DNA of 64,000 bases from Methanomassiliicoccales archaeon PtaU1.Bin124. GTDB lineage: Archaea > Thermoplasmatota > Thermoplasmata > Methanomassiliicoccales > UBA472. Of this stretch, positions 51,772-61,078 are shown one piece after another (position 1 is the stretch's first letter; each line of letters opens with the position of its first letter). The notes beneath the pieces are model-generated. The model was given only the letters and a program-made list of their open reading frames with translations. It did no database searches and was not told the origin of the DNA. Where the stretch lies: positions 157,395 to 221,394 of the forward strand of contig MVRC01000012.1 of assembly GCA_002067865.1 (NCBI GenBank). Reading direction: 5' to 3'. Position numbers and translations under genes: made by a program.

Positions 51772-52619
51772 CCCTCCGTCTGCGGCAGCGATAGGCCCCA
51801 TCCGAACCCCTGCCACATCGCCCCGTCCTCGCGGAACATGGGGCCAGGCGGCCCCCTCCTTCCCAGCAGATCGCCGAGATTGCCGGCCCACTCGCCCCAT
51901 CTTCCCTCGTAGGTCAGAACGGTGTGATCGAAATCGACCATCTTGAAAACGCAGGCCTGTTCGTTCTCTGCCCTGGCGGTGAAGAACATGGCGTGGCTGC
52001 CCAGCTCCACGTGGACCGTCACCGACCCATCCACCTTCTCCAGCGAGGACCACATGGCCTTCTGTCCGGAATGATGCTGGCTGACCATGGCCCATTGCGG
52101 CACTTGATACTTGTCGAGCATCACCTGGTACATCTCCCAGTCGCCCTCGTGGCGGTTCATCTGGCCGTAGTTGAAGGCGTAGAAGAACCAGTACTGGATG
52201 ATCGTGCCGGTGCCGCTGTGGGTGATGGCGACATAGGAGAGCGGCATGCTGCCGTTCCAAGCGTAAGAATCGATGATGCCGTTGTCGTCCAGCCCGCCTG
52301 CCTTGCAGTCCAGGTAGCTGTACGAGGTGGAGTTCACGAGACCATCGAACGTGATGTTCTCTTCGACCAGAGTTGGAACACCCGTCCGCATGTTCCACAA
52401 CGAGCAGTTCTCCATGTATTCGAGCGCATCCATCGGCCGCAATCTCTCGTCCGGAGAGAACATCAGCACAGGGCAATAGTAGGACGCAAGTTCTTGATCG
52501 GTCATCTCAGAAGAAGGGACGGGAGGAGAAAAATTCAGGATGAGGGCCAGGCTAATGACCGGAGCTAGGAACACGAACGCCCTCTCCGGCCACCCGGCCC
52601 CCTCCCGCGCCATGCTCAT
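51768..52619 (-). CDS. Vps62-like exported protein
   Basis: A 283-residue protein with an N-terminal membrane helix (AFVFLAPVISLALILNF) and an exported region that contains the Vps62-type signature: YWFFYAFNYGQMNRHEGDWEMYQVMLD, MVSQHHSGQK and VHVELGSHAMFF. The biochemical role of this family is not established. TATA GGTATAAATCC near 52637-52646 places the transcript start at the ATG (52619 or the in-frame ATG at 52613). Coupled to the FtsX-type permease, it may be an accessory of it. Confidence 0.8.
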   Translation of the reverse strand: MSMAREGAGWPERAFVFLAPVISLALILNFSPPVPSSEMTDQELASYYCPVLMFSPDERLRPMDALEYMENCSLWNMRTGVPTLVEENITFDGLVNSTSYSYLDCKAGGLDDNGIIDSYAWNGSMPLSYVAITHSGTGTIIQYWFFYAFNYGQMNRHEGDWEMYQVMLDKYQVPQWAMVSQHHSGQKAMWSSLEKVDGSVTVHVELGSHAMFFTARAENEQACVFKMVDFDHTVLTYEGRWGEWAGNLGDLLGRRGPPGPMFREDGAMWQGFGWGLSLPQTEG

Positions 52620-52648
52620 CGCATGCGCTTCCAGGGATTTATACCGGT

Positions 52649-53995
52649 CTACTTCCTCCTCCGCAGGAAGAGGAACGCTACGACCAGGAACACCGCCACT
52701 GCTGCCACCACCACTATGAGTATGATGGTGGTGCTGTCGATGGAACCGCCACCGGTGCTCGTCGCCCCGGTGATGTCCTCGTAGGTGGACCGGTCCGTCA
52801 CCTGGTGCTCCACGTTGGTGATGCTGGTGTCGGCCGTGGCGACAGGCACAGCATGCAGCGAAAGGATGATCTCGGTCGAGCCCAACTCAAAGGTCGCGTC
52901 CGAGGCGAGCAGGTGCATGTTGGCCGGGTCCAGGTAGTAGGACTCGGTGTCGGAGGTGAGGCCGATGCAGTTCACGTTCACGCCGTTCGCGTCAGGCACG
53001 TTCTTGTTGCGGGCGTAGGTGACATGGGCGGAGATGCTCTGGTCCGAACCACTGAACTGGCCATGGTCGTAGATGAAACCGGAGGTGGCGCCGTTGGTCA
53101 GGTCCGCCAGGTTGATCGGGAATCCGGTTATGCCGTACTGTGCCAGGGCCTGGTTGACGTTCGCCTTGTACGCGTCCGGGACGCCGGTGATGTCGATGCT
53201 GCCGGTGATCTGGCCGCTGGTGATCATCGCATCGCTCAGGTACCAATCATCCCCCACGTTCATTCCGGCCGGGACCGCTATGAGCGGAGTGTCCAGTGTG
53301 GACATGGCGGACAGGACCATGTTGGCGTTGATCCCCGCGTTCACATCGGCGTAGGTGACATTGACCATCGAGTCACCGTACGTGTAACCGTACTCGGTCA
53401 TGGGGAAGTTGGTCAGGGTGATGCTTCCCTTGGCATACGAGGAGGCGCCGATCTTGGCGGAGACGATGGCCATGTCGGCCTTCTGCACCGTCAGGACGAT
53501 CGTTCCGTTCGTGGCGGCGGCGAACTTGGCGCTGCCGGTGATGGTCTTCTTGGCCTCAGGCGCGTTCTGGATGTCCACCTTCTCGGCCGACGGGCTCATG
53601 GTCCATGTGTAGTAGTGGCCTGCCACCGGCATGTCCCCGCTGACGCTCTGCGAGAACGAGAGGTAGAGGCTGGCGCCGAAGGTCACGGTCACGGTGTATG
53701 TCGTGGCAGAGACGGCCGTCACTTCGAACACCACGCTCATGTCCATCGAGCCGTTCGCGCTGTGGGACAGGATGGTGGCGTTGTCCGCGTACGAATCATA
53801 GATGGAGTTCTTCAGCCAGTTCTCGTCGATCGAGGAGTACATCACTCCCACGTCCTTGCTGCCGGCCAAGGCCCAGGAGTCGCCCACGCTCCATGTTGGT
53901 ACAGAAGTGGCGGCGCTGGCCTGCCCTGAGGCAAGGAAAGGGCATGCGCCCATCATCAATGCTATGCTGATAGCTATAAGGATCGTCTTTCTCAA
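52649..53995 (-). CDS. Secreted, C-terminally anchored protein of unknown function
   Basis: A 448-residue protein: signal peptide (ILIAISIALMMGACPFLASGQASA), a large beta-rich exported region rich in Thr/Ser/Asn with repeated WSVGDSWAL and MNVGDDWYLS motifs, a Ser/Gly linker (GATSTGGGSIDS) and a membrane helix with RRRK tail (TTIILIVVVAAVAVFLVVAFL). Typical archaeal surface layout; family not recognised. Start TTG at 53995 with GGGGGAT just upstream; TATA TCTTAAATAGA near 54040. Confidence 0.82.
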   Translation of the reverse strand: MRKTILIAISIALMMGACPFLASGQASAATSVPTWSVGDSWALAGSKDVGVMYSSIDENWLKNSIYDSYADNATILSHSANGSMDMSVVFEVTAVSATTYTVTVTFGASLYLSFSQSVSGDMPVAGHYYTWTMSPSAEKVDIQNAPEAKKTITGSAKFAAATNGTIVLTVQKADMAIVSAKIGASSYAKGSITLTNFPMTEYGYTYGDSMVNVTYADVNAGINANMVLSAMSTLDTPLIAVPAGMNVGDDWYLSDAMITSGQITGSIDITGVPDAYKANVNQALAQYGITGFPINLADLTNGATSGFIYDHGQFSGSDQSISAHVTYARNKNVPDANGVNVNCIGLTSDTESYYLDPANMHLLASDATFELGSTEIILSLHAVPVATADTSITNVEHQVTDRSTYEDITGATSTGGGSIDSTTIILIVVVAAVAVFLVVAFLFLRRRK

Positions 53996-54163
53996 TCATA
54001 TCCCCCATTAGATGGTATATCATTTTGCAGAGGTCTATTTAAGATATTCTGGAGCGAGCGGTTGTGCAAAAACACGCGGACCAGGAATGTTACACAAACG
54101 TGCAATGATTTCTCATTTATTGGAATCGGATGAGAAGGTATTCCAATGGCCGATCGTACGGGC

Positions 54164-55159
54164 TCACTTTCTCTTCAGGGGCTGAACGACCACATTGGGG
54201 AGCTGCGAGAGCGAGGAGAAGATGAACGGTCCCTTTCTTACCAGTGGGAGATGGATGTGCCTGACGATGTGATCGGAGCACCAGCAGAGGCAGAGGCCGA
54301 GGGTGATGCCCCAGGCCAGGAGCGATAACGTTCCGATGATGCCCGATATCGAATGGAAGTAGGTCAGGAGCAGGATGAACGCCAGCGTGAACGAAGGCAT
54401 GGTCGCTGCGTGACGGGAGAAGAAATGGAAGAGGCTGGTCAACGATCTCGATCTGAGCTGCGTGGTCCACCTTCCGATCTGCAGCAGGACGATGCCTGCG
54501 CCGACCGAGCCCAGGAGGAACAGGGCGTATTCGAACGGAGTTGCGGGAGAGAACGATGCCGGGCCGATGAGGACCGCCGCCGCGGACATCATGCCGGCGC
54601 CCATAATCAACGTGAGCGGACCGCTCTCGGATATCTGTAACAGGGGGGAGTGGGAATAGGCGAAGCCGATGTAAAGGAGAGGCTGGGAGACCAGTGCCGC
54701 CCGGACCTGCCATGGCAACGAGGGAAGGACCGTTCCGGCCAGACCCATCAGGACGATCGGGATGAACCGGTACTTCGGCATGGAGATGACGATCAGGACG
54801 AACGCTAATTCCGCTACGAGGAGAAGCGGCAGGAACCACAGCACCTCGGACATGATGCCGATGGAAGAGGGATCTCCGAGGACCAGTGCGTTTTGTAATT
54901 GATCCGCTCCAAGTCCGTGGGTCGCGATGACGACGGTGCAGAGCGCCAGGTAAGGGATGAGCGTCGATATGGCGATCTTGCCGATGGTCAGCAGAGGTTC
55001 TTCCCTTGCCTTCCGCTCATCGAACAGGTGGCCGATGGCGAGAAGGATGACAGGGAAGGTGAGATAGGAGAGGAAGGATGGAGCGCCGCCTACGAGAACA
55101 TCAAGGGCTGCCAGCGCTGCGGCGGCGGCCAGGGCTGCTTCTGCGGCATAGGGCTTCAG
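54164..55159 (-). CDS. Polytopic membrane protein with no standard start codon upstream
   Basis: From an ATG at 54853 the frame encodes a 229-residue protein with about seven membrane segments (FLPLLLVAELAFVLIVISMP to GTLSLLAWGITLGLCLCWCS). The same frame is open and clearly coding for another 102 codons upstream: AAEAALAAAAALAALDVLVG, FLSYLTFPVILLAIGHLF and IAISTLIPYLALCTVVIA are membrane helices. No ATG, GTG or TTG lies in that part; the only candidate is CTG at 55159 behind GGAG. An out-of-frame ATG with GGGGTGATT lies at 55188, so a 1-base shift is another reading. Function unknown. Confidence 0.6.
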   Translation of the reverse strand: MKPYAAEAALAAAAALAALDVLVGGAPSFLSYLTFPVILLAIGHLFDERKAREEPLLTIGKIAISTLIPYLALCTVVIATHGLGADQLQNALVLGDPSSIGIMSEVLWFLPLLLVAELAFVLIVISMPKYRFIPIVLMGLAGTVLPSLPWQVRAALVSQPLLYIGFAYSHSPLLQISESGPLTLIMGAGMMSAAAVLIGPASFSPATPFEYALFLLGSVGAGIVLLQIGRWTTQLRSRSLTSLFHFFSRHAATMPSFTLAFILLLTYFHSISGIIGTLSLLAWGITLGLCLCWCSDHIVRHIHLPLVRKGPFIFSSLSQLPNVVVQPLKRK

Positions 55160-55301
55160 AGGGCTTACGCTCCATTGCTTCTTTCTTCATAATCACCCCG
55201 TGAGGGGGAAGGGGGTTTCGGGGCATAGGAGGAAGGAAACTGCTTCCGATCTCGGGGGGAGGAATGAATGCCAAATGCCCCGTTCATTGGGAGTTCTGAG
55301 A

Positions 55302-55676
55302 TTATACTGGCTTGCAGGAGACCGAGCCGCTGCCATCCAGCATCATGCCCAGCTCGAGGTCGTACGATGCGTTCTCGCACGTTCCATCGACCATCTCGAT
55401 GCGCGCTGTGAGCTTGTTGCGCTCGAAGACGATCTGGGCGTTCTTCACTTTCGATTTGTACATTGAGATGCGCTTTCCTGCCTGGGTCAGCTTGCGTTCG
55501 CAGCAGGTGATGAGTCCGGCATCCTCCAGGAGTTTGATCTTCCTGTAACAGGCGGCGATGGGGATCCCGAGCTTCTCGCTGAGGTCGAAGGCAGACTTCG
55601 GCTTGCCCATGGTGGCGAGAAGGATCTTTGCCGCATATTCTTCTGTCAAGAGTTGTGAGGTTTCTAAAGCTTGCAT
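55302..55676 (-). CDS. Winged-helix (ArsR-like) regulator
   Basis: A 124-residue protein with an N-terminal winged helix: LTEEYAAKILLATMGKPKSA, DLSEKLGIPIAACYRKIKLLEDAGLITCCE, then a beta wing and a C-terminal beta-rich domain (NAQIVFERNKLTARIEMVDG) with three Cys (TCENASY, SVSCKPV). The start at 55676 follows GGTGG by 7 nt; TATA TTCATATACCC lies near 55725. The membrane-protein gene follows 142 bp downstream. A regulator responding to a small ligand is plausible. Confidence 0.8.
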   Translation of the reverse strand: MQALETSQLLTEEYAAKILLATMGKPKSAFDLSEKLGIPIAACYRKIKLLEDAGLITCCERKLTQAGKRISMYKSKVKNAQIVFERNKLTARIEMVDGTCENASYDLELGMMLDGSGSVSCKPV

Positions 55677-56042
55677 GATACTCCACCTATTGGGACTTCT
55701 TAGGTTATCATCGCCGATGAGGGTATATGAAGAGGCCGATGTGATTATCACTTTTGATTTGGTTAGAAACGACGGGCCAGATGTGTTATCAGGCGGTGGA
55801 AATAACGATTCTTGATGCTAGATATCGAAATGTGGAACGATGGCGGAATGCGATTTGAAAAATGGTGAGAATAATTAATGATCATTAAAGAGAACAATCG
55901 ATTTCTGAATAATATGCAATGAGAGATGTCAGATTATTAGTTATTCCTTTTTAATCAAATGGAAGGATAATATTCAAATACTTACTGGGTAAATGATACC
56001 TACAAGCCAGGGATTAGCAACCTGACTAGAGGTGAGAATTTC
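55677..56042. other. Transition region into AT-rich island
   Basis: No gene of normal size is seen. Base composition changes here from GC-rich to strongly AT-rich at about 55.8 kb. On the plus strand ATTCAAATACTTA (about 55972-55984) could be the TATA region for the 14-residue gene at 56043, with a leader of about 35 nt. On the minus strand the promoter of the winged-helix gene lies near 55725. Confidence 0.5.
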
Positions 56043-56087
56043 ATGGCATTCAAGGACAAGAAGAAGGACGACAAGAAGAAGAAATAA
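56043..56087 (+). CDS. 14-residue Lys-rich microprotein
   Basis: The product is MAFKDKKKDDKKKK. It has a strong ribosome binding site (GAGGTGAG, 6 nt before the ATG) and a textbook terminator right after its stop (56100-56128), so a transcript containing just this ORF is likely. It resembles the 19-residue gene at 18904: both begin MA, end in a run of Lys with Asp/Glu, and use GAGGTGA. A leader or attenuation role for the glycan genes downstream is unlikely because a terminator separates them. Function unknown. Confidence 0.6.
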   Translation: MAFKDKKKDDKKKK

Positions 56088-56099
56088 GTTCACAATTAC

Positions 56100-56128
56100 G
56101 TGCTGATCTATTCAGCACTCCTTTTTTT
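56100..56128 (+). terminator. Intrinsic-type terminator after the 14-residue gene
   Basis: Perfect 7-bp stem GTGCTGA-TCTAT-TCAGCAC followed by TCC and seven T. The glycosyltransferase gene begins 70 bp later. Confidence 0.8.
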
Positions 56129-56198
56129 AAAAAAATGTCTGGAAATAGTACAATCAAAATCCAATTAATTATATTGTAATTAAAACATGGCGTTTTAG

Positions 56199-57308
56199 AT
56201 GAAAATATTAATGGTCACAGATAAATATTTACCAAATGTGGGGGGTGTAATAAATACAATTAGAGAAATTTCCGAGAATTTGGTCGGCACGGGAAATGAG
56301 GTAACAATTGTATGTTTCGGAAATCAAAATAAGACCGATTTTATCAACGGAGTAAAAATTTTTTTTATAAAATCCCAATTGTCAAAATATTTTTTGGGTT
56401 TAAGTTTTCCAATATTAGTTAAAATCAATTCCATAATCAAAGAAGAGAATCCAGATATCGTTCACATTCATGGTTATCATACTTTATTATCTCTATCTGC
56501 ATTAATTCCTTTAAAAACTGGAATAAATATTGTTTTCAGTCCTCATTATCACAAAGTTGGCCACACTCCCTTAAATAATCTGCTTCACCATGGATATAAA
56601 TATATTGGATATGTATTATTTAAAAAATCAAGAATAATATTTACTGGATCCCATTATGAAAAAGAATTGGTGACAACAAATTTTCCGAATTTTCAACGCA
56701 AGGTAGTTTTGGTACCACTTGGTGTGAAAAAAATTATTATCTCCGAAAAAAAACAAACAAATTTGGATCGAAAAAGGATTAATCTATTATTTATCGGAAA
56801 TTTGATGGAATATAAAGGTATTCAATATATCATCAAATCACTTTCATATTTGATTAAAAAGGGATATTGTCCACATCTGACCATAATTGGAAATGGGTCA
56901 TATAAGAGTGATTTAGTTAGCTTAATTGAGGTAGAAAATGTTGGGAGCAACATAAATTTTTTTGAAAAGTTAAGCGATCATGAAATTGAATTAAAAATGT
57001 TAGACAGTGATATGTTATTATTGCTTTCGAAAGCTGAAGCATATGGATTGGTCGTAGCTGAATCACTTGGATTAGGAACACCTACAATTGTTAGTAATGC
57101 AAATGCGTTGAAAGAGTTCACTGAAATTCCAGGTTGTTTTGGTATAGATATCCCGCCCCGAATTGATGATTTGGCCGATTTGATCATCAATACGTTTAAT
57201 TATTCTGGTCCAGTTGGTCCTGCTGATAAAACAAAAATTCGAACCTGGGACGAAGTCGCCTCAAATTACTTTTTTATATACGAAAGAATAAAATTTGGTG
57301 CAAGATGA
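56199..57308 (+). CDS. Glycosyltransferase, GT4 family
   Basis: A 369-residue GT-B enzyme: N-terminal Rossmann half (MKILMVTDKYLPNVGGVINT with the G-G-V acceptor loop, DIVHIHGYHT) and C-terminal half with INLLFIGNLMEYKGIQYIIK, and the EX7E-type sugar-nucleotide site KAEAYGLVVAESLGLGTPTI. Retaining sugar transfer from a nucleotide sugar; donor and acceptor unknown. The stop overlaps the next gene by 4 bp (ATGA). First gene of the AT-rich surface-glycan island. Confidence 0.93.
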   Translation: MKILMVTDKYLPNVGGVINTIREISENLVGTGNEVTIVCFGNQNKTDFINGVKIFFIKSQLSKYFLGLSFPILVKINSIIKEENPDIVHIHGYHTLLSLSALIPLKTGINIVFSPHYHKVGHTPLNNLLHHGYKYIGYVLFKKSRIIFTGSHYEKELVTTNFPNFQRKVVLVPLGVKKIIISEKKQTNLDRKRINLLFIGNLMEYKGIQYIIKSLSYLIKKGYCPHLTIIGNGSYKSDLVSLIEVENVGSNINFFEKLSDHEIELKMLDSDMLLLLSKAEAYGLVVAESLGLGTPTIVSNANALKEFTEIPGCFGIDIPPRIDDLADLIINTFNYSGPVGPADKTKIRTWDEVASNYFFIYERIKFGAR

Positions 57309-58903
57309 ATATGGTATTTTCTAGAAAGCCATTGAAATTTTTGACAATTTTGATGTTAATACAGATATCATTATTTTTATGGATAATCTCCAGCGTATCT
57401 ATCCATACATTTTCTCCCGACTCTTTTTATTATGTTACACAAATGCCGATAATATTCTGGGTAGGTTTAGCAATTTGGGCAATTACTTTATCATTCAAGA
57501 TAAAATGGACAAATTTATTTTCAAAAAATATTAGTCACATTATCGATTTATGTTTATTACTTCTAATAATTTTGTTTTTGTTTGGTTTACCATGTTTTAT
57601 TTATGATAACTATCGATTTTCAGATAGCCTTAAAGTTATTAATGATGTTAATAATCTGATAAGCTCTGGTCAGTTTATTTTATCTGGGGAGTTAAATTAT
57701 CTTTCATCTGCACCAGGTTTTCATCTTTTTTCTGCGAATATTTCTATTATAACCGATACTTCTGTATTTGATATTGCAAAATATTATCCGATCTTCATAT
57801 TTGTGTTAATCTGTATTGTACTTTATTCAATAGCAATATTTTTTTCGGCTAAATACGCGATATTTGCCCCAATCATGTTTCTAGGTCTCTCTTGGACTCA
57901 GGAATACCATTTTGCCCCACAATCTTTTGCCATAATATTATATTCATTTTTTATTTATGTTATCATTAAAAATTGGAATGAAGATTCATCTTCATACAAA
58001 TATATATTAATCATGTTAATAATGATATTTTCAATTACTATAAGCCACTTGGGAACTCCTTTATTTGTCATACTAAATATTTTATTCATTATTATTTTAT
58101 TTTCCATTTCTAAAAAAAGGTCTCATAATCTTACATTGAAAAGTGTTCCTTCGTTCAATCTATTAATATTAAATATTTGCGTTTGGGTATCTTGGTTAAT
58201 TTATATATCTGATGGAATAATGAGTTTATTTATCAATTTAGTCACAAATTCAATTAACAATTTGCTCTTGGGCGAAGTATCTCTCTCGAATAGTATAGCT
58301 TCGAATCCGACTTATGATTTCGTTGTCGTTTCCGATATTCGCATTGTTATTGGTATTATACAAATTCTACTCGGATTCGCAATGTTATTTTTCTTTAGAA
58401 AAAATATCAAGTTGGCAACGATTTTAGGCGGTATTTTCCTTGGATCCTTTTCTTTTGCAATATTGTCGCCCTCCTTAGGAGGACTTTATTTTGGTCGATC
58501 ATTTATTTTTTCTTCAATTATTGTATCAATAATGTTCATTGCCGCAATCAAATATTTTCCCCGTCCCTCTACAAAAATATTTTTTAATATGATTATTTGT
58601 TTTATAATAATTACATTATTCTTAATCCCCGTTACTCATTATGCGGGAGATGGATTGGAATTTATTTCCGATTCGCAGCTCCAAGAAAAAATGTATGCAG
58701 AATGCCTCAATATTTCATTGTACCACCCTACAACATATGAAATATATAATAATATATATGATAATAAATATTATTCATATTCTACGGCATTTTATAATTA
58801 TTACTATCAACGTATGTCCGCTGGAGATATTTATAATAAATATTACATTTTAATGAATCATGACATTATTTATAATAATAATGAATTTAGAATATATGAT
58901 TAG
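57305..58903 (+). CDS. Polytopic membrane protein, glycan polymerase or GT-C-like
   Basis: A 532-residue protein with about 11-13 hydrophobic segments and an extracytoplasmic loop after the fourth (YDNYRFSDSLKVINDVNNLI, GQFILSGELNYLSSAPGFHL), a layout seen in polysaccharide polymerases and GT-C mannosyltransferases. No catalytic DD or DxD motif is certain. Very AT-rich codons. The C-terminus is exported, Tyr/Asn-rich (YNNIYDNKYYSYSTAFYNYY). Role in building or joining glycan repeats is inferred from neighbours. Confidence 0.75.
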   Translation: MNMVFSRKPLKFLTILMLIQISLFLWIISSVSIHTFSPDSFYYVTQMPIIFWVGLAIWAITLSFKIKWTNLFSKNISHIIDLCLLLLIILFLFGLPCFIYDNYRFSDSLKVINDVNNLISSGQFILSGELNYLSSAPGFHLFSANISIITDTSVFDIAKYYPIFIFVLICIVLYSIAIFFSAKYAIFAPIMFLGLSWTQEYHFAPQSFAIILYSFFIYVIIKNWNEDSSSYKYILIMLIMIFSITISHLGTPLFVILNILFIIILFSISKKRSHNLTLKSVPSFNLLILNICVWVSWLIYISDGIMSLFINLVTNSINNLLLGEVSLSNSIASNPTYDFVVVSDIRIVIGIIQILLGFAMLFFFRKNIKLATILGGIFLGSFSFAILSPSLGGLYFGRSFIFSSIIVSIMFIAAIKYFPRPSTKIFFNMIICFIIITLFLIPVTHYAGDGLEFISDSQLQEKMYAECLNISLYHPTTYEIYNNIYDNKYYSYSTAFYNYYYQRMSAGDIYNKYYILMNHDIIYNNNEFRIYD

Positions 58904-58971
58904 TTGATATTATTTAACGAATTATAACACAATTTAAATTAATTATTCTGTACCGAAACAAACAAACTATT

Positions 58972-60174
58972 TTGAATAAAGTCAATATTTACTTAAAAAG
59001 GTTCGATAGTTTGAAAATTCTAATCGTGTGTTCAACATTGGATTTAAAATTCAAACTTGGATGCACCCCATCATGGTGGCAATTGATCAAGGCATTAAAT
59101 GAAAAAGGAAACGAAATATTGGTATTGCCATATCTTGGAACGTGCATGGACACCATATGGTGGCGTTCGTATTCGAATCCCACTTTTTTTGAAAGTATAA
59201 TTTATTACAACTTATTAAATAAATTACCCGATTTTAAGACCTATCAACAGAAGAGTAAAAAATTTTTAAAAATTTTTATTCCATATATCAATTTCAAATG
59301 GAAAAATAAAATATGGGAAATAGTTAATCAAGAAAAAGATATAAATTTGGTATTCTTTATTAATATACCATTGGACCAAATTACTGATATCCCATCAAAA
59401 ATTAAGGAAGAATTTGGAATCCCCTCGTTTTATTTGGAGGGGGACATGCCTACGATTCTTCCAAAATATTCCGTTGGACGTGGTTTTAAATTTAATTATT
59501 ATCAAAATGCCGACCTATCTGTCTTTGATATTTTTTATTCCAATTCTATTGGGGTTACAAATGATATCAAAAGTATGGGGGCAAAAAAAATTGAATCTTT
59601 ACATTATGCGGTGGATCCTCAATTCTTTCAACCATTGCCGACAAGGAAAAAATTTGATATTTCGTTTTTTGGGTACGGGAGCCAATATCGTGAAGATTGG
59701 ATGGAAAAATTAATAACTAAACCTTCAAATGAAATGTGCAGATACAAATTTGCAGTGGCTGGGGGTGGATTCGGGATCTCTTTGGGAAATGCGGATTTGG
59801 TAGGGGATATTTCATTTGACAATTATCGTTTATTCTGTTCTCAAAGTAGGATCAATCTCAATATCACAAGATGGTCTCACACAAATGTTTACGGATCTTC
59901 AACGGCCAGGATTTTTGAATTGGCAGGATTTGGTTGTTGTATTGTTTCCCAACCATACAATGGGATGGATGAATGGTTCGACCCTGGTCGCGAAATTTTT
60001 ATGATAAAAAACGATGAAGAAATCAATGAATTATATAATTGGTTATTGGACGATGAAGAAATTCGTATTAAATCAGGCATGGCTGCAAGAGAAAGGGTAC
60101 TTAAAAATCATACTTATGGTCATAGGGCCCAACAAATAATCAATAATTTTAATGACCTAAAGGATAAAACATGA
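58972..60174 (+). CDS. Glycosyltransferase (CgeB-like GT-B)
   Basis: A 400-residue protein. The C-terminal half has FDISFFGYGSQYREDWMEKL, INLNITRWSHTNVYGSSTAR and IFELAGFGCCIVSQPYNGMDEWFDPGREI, a pattern typical of CgeB/Glyco_trans_1_2 proteins. The first start in frame is TTG at 58972; TTG at 59011 (before KILIVCSTLD), preceded by AAAAGG, may be the true one and gives a better N-terminal Rossmann strand. The stop overlaps the next gene (ATGA). Confidence 0.85.
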   Translation: MNKVNIYLKRFDSLKILIVCSTLDLKFKLGCTPSWWQLIKALNEKGNEILVLPYLGTCMDTIWWRSYSNPTFFESIIYYNLLNKLPDFKTYQQKSKKFLKIFIPYINFKWKNKIWEIVNQEKDINLVFFINIPLDQITDIPSKIKEEFGIPSFYLEGDMPTILPKYSVGRGFKFNYYQNADLSVFDIFYSNSIGVTNDIKSMGAKKIESLHYAVDPQFFQPLPTRKKFDISFFGYGSQYREDWMEKLITKPSNEMCRYKFAVAGGGFGISLGNADLVGDISFDNYRLFCSQSRINLNITRWSHTNVYGSSTARIFELAGFGCCIVSQPYNGMDEWFDPGREIFMIKNDEEINELYNWLLDDEEIRIKSGMAARERVLKNHTYGHRAQQIINNFNDLKDKT

Positions 60175-60611
60175 AGGTAGGATTAATTGGAGCTAGTGGT
60201 GGTCATCTTACTGAATTATTACAATTGGCTCATTCATTGGACCACTGCACTTTATTCATAATAACATATAAAACCAATCGCTTTATTAATTTGCCAATAC
60301 CTCAATTCTATGTTCCAGATATCGGCCAAAAGGGTAACTTTATTTCTGCCTCATTCAATATTTTTAAAATTCTGATTAGTGAAAGACCAGATTATGTCAT
60401 AAGCACCGGATCGGAGATTGCTATTCCCTCTTTTTTAATCTGCAAGAGTCTAGGTATTAAAACAATTTTTATTGAATCATGGTGTCGCGTTAATTGCAAA
60501 TCTGGCACTGGCAGAATTGTTTATTATTTTTCTGATTATTTCTTTGTCCAGTGGGAAGAGTTGATTAAAAAATATGGTAAAAAAGCTCAATATTTCGGAG
60601 GTCTCATATGA
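60171..60611 (+). CDS. Alg14-like glycosyltransferase membrane subunit
   Basis: A 146-residue protein of the Alg14/PssD/CpsF family, which anchors and activates an Alg13-type partner to add a second sugar to a lipid-linked carrier. MKVGLIGASGGHLTELLQL carries the conserved GGH, and PDYVISTGSEIAIPSFLICK the second motif, with ESWCRVNCKSGTGRIVYYFSD. No N-terminal membrane helix, as in PssD. It overlaps both neighbours by 4 bp. Confidence 0.92.
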   Translation: MKVGLIGASGGHLTELLQLAHSLDHCTLFIITYKTNRFINLPIPQFYVPDIGQKGNFISASFNIFKILISERPDYVISTGSEIAIPSFLICKSLGIKTIFIESWCRVNCKSGTGRIVYYFSDYFFVQWEELIKKYGKKAQYFGGLI

Positions 60612-61078
60612 TCTTGGTGACTGTAGGTACCATCGGATTTGATCGTTTAATCAATTATTGCGATTCCATTTCCGATTTTTTTAATGAACCCATGCTGCTA
60701 CAAATCGGTAACTCAACAACTATTCCGAAAAAATGTCCATATTTTAATATGATAGAATACGACAAAATGATGGGGGTCATCAAAGAGTCTCGATTAGTAA
60801 TTACTCACGGCGGTGCTGGAACAATTATGGATTGTATATTGCTGAACAAACCAATAATTGCCGTTCCCAGATTGAAAAAATTTGGGGAAGTGATAGACGA
60901 TCATCAGATTGAAATGTTAAATCAAATTAGGAAAAAGTATCAACTAGATGTAGTAACAAATATTACAGATTTGATGGATTTGATAATAATGAAACGTCCA
61001 GAATCTCATTGCGGAACATACGAAATAAATTCTAAATTATCAATGAAAATATCGGAAATAATTAAAGGTGTGCGATAA
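60608..61078 (+). CDS. Alg13-like glycosyltransferase catalytic subunit
   Basis: A 156-residue protein of the Alg13/PssE/CpsG family. MILVTVGTIGFDRLI is the opening, and LVITHGGAGTIMDCILLNKPIIAVPR the UDP-sugar binding region. With the preceding Alg14-like protein it forms a two-subunit GT-B enzyme using a UDP-sugar donor. Its 3' end overlaps the converging GT gene by 17 bp. Confidence 0.93.
   Translation: MILVTVGTIGFDRLINYCDSISDFFNEPMLLQIGNSTTIPKKCPYFNMIEYDKMMGVIKESRLVITHGGAGTIMDCILLNKPIIAVPRLKKFGEVIDDHQIEMLNQIRKKYQLDVVTNITDLMDLIIMKRPESHCGTYEINSKLSMKISEIIKGVR

Noticed and set aside
51772-52476. N-terminal extension of the permease frame
   Set aside because: It covers the Vps62-like gene in another frame; the permease ATG at 51771 overlaps that gene's stop and begins the membrane helix.
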